Positions 63,829 to 64,000 of a stretch of 64,000 bases of DNA are shown here, one piece after another (position 1 is the stretch's first letter; every line of letters begins with the position of its first letter). The notes beneath the pieces were generated by a model. That model was not told where the DNA came from. It did not search any database and worked only from the letters and a program-made list of their open reading frames with translations. The DNA lies in contig BTPP01000007.1 in NCBI GenBank assembly GCA_037102815.1, positions 2,356,001-2,420,000 of the forward strand, read 5' to 3'. The DNA is from Neurospora intermedia (lineage: Eukaryota > Ascomycota > Sordariomycetes > Sordariales > Sordariaceae). The position numbers and the translations under genes are program-made.

Positions 63829-64000
63829 ATGCCGCCCAAACGCAAGACACTCGATGCCGCTGCCGAAGCCAATGCCCACGCTGATGGCCACGCTGATGGC
63901 CACGCTGATGGCAATGCTGATGGCCATGTCGCTAACACTTCAGCAAGCAGCACCAACGCCCGTTTTGCCGACTTAACCAACATTGACACACCCGGCCTCG
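63829..64000 (+). CDS. qa-1F: qa-1F/QUTA, quinate activator (5' end only)
   Basis: Start of the Zn2Cys6 transcriptional activator of the cluster; only the first 57 codons are in the window. The frame opens MPPKRKTLDAAAEANAHADG and continues with short tandem HADG/NADG repeats, then ARFADLTNIDTPGL at the edge. I recognise this from the Neurospora protein, including the repeats. The zinc cluster itself would lie just beyond the right edge. It is divergent from its repressor qa-1S. Confidence 0.9.
   Translation, partial: MPPKRKTLDAAAEANAHADGHADGHADGNADGHVANTSASSTNARFADLTNIDTPGL

Overview
The window comes from a filamentous ascomycete. The evidence is short GT-AG introns with CTAAC-type branch sites, a complete quinic-acid (qa) gene cluster, and a repeat block full of RIP-type C-to-T and G-to-A decay. 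The qa proteins are so close to what I remember of Neurospora crassa (gene order, intron positions, a 918-residue repressor, a 173-residue dehydroquinase, a 537-residue permease) that the source is probably a Neurospora or another close member of the Sordariaceae. That species placement is from memory, not from a search.

Positions 1 to about 34,200 are an AT-rich, gene-free block of nested, decayed LTR retrotransposons. Element A (455-11700, minus strand) and element B (13192-32718, plus strand) are inverted copies of one family of about 11.2 kb, with 339-bp LTRs and perfect 5-bp target duplications (taatt and gctag). Element C (21454-29728, plus strand), a second family with 234-bp LTRs, sits inside B and is flanked by ctact duplications. 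Removing C makes B 11,247 bp against 11,246 bp for A. A itself landed in the LTR of a fourth element, D; a related D copy at 33.1-33.4 kb shows the unoccupied site. Families A/B and C are both Ty3/Gypsy chromoviruses (gag, protease, reverse transcriptase, RNase H, integrase, chromodomain). Both are broken by many stops, and the reverse transcriptase YIDD motif has become YINN. The A/B family also carries a sense coding frame of about 2.1 kb between the chromodomain and the 3' LTR that I do not recognise.

Composition changes abruptly near 34.2 kb. The genes from 34.3 to 48.5 kb are: apc11 (minus), a tandem-rhodanese mercaptopyruvate sulfurtransferase (plus), a DHH-family phosphoesterase with a PCNA-box-like tail (plus), an Asn-rich single-span membrane protein (minus), an alpha/beta hydrolase whose nucleophile elbow lacks the usual serine (minus), a secreted GH18 chitinase (minus), and the nucleolar WD-repeat protein JIP5 (plus).

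From 49.0 kb to the right edge lies the qa/qut cluster, in order: qa-x (minus), qa-2 catabolic dehydroquinase (plus), qa-4 dehydroshikimate dehydratase (minus), qa-3 quinate/shikimate dehydrogenase (plus), qa-y quinate permease (minus), qa-1S repressor (minus) and the first 57 codons of the qa-1F activator (plus). Quinate is imported by qa-y and oxidised by qa-3 to dehydroquinate, which qa-2 dehydrates to dehydroshikimate and qa-4 converts to protocatechuate. qa-1F activates these genes and qa-1S holds qa-1F inactive without inducer. Candidate qa-1F binding sites lie in the qa-2, qa-3/qa-4 and qa-1S/qa-1F intergenic regions.
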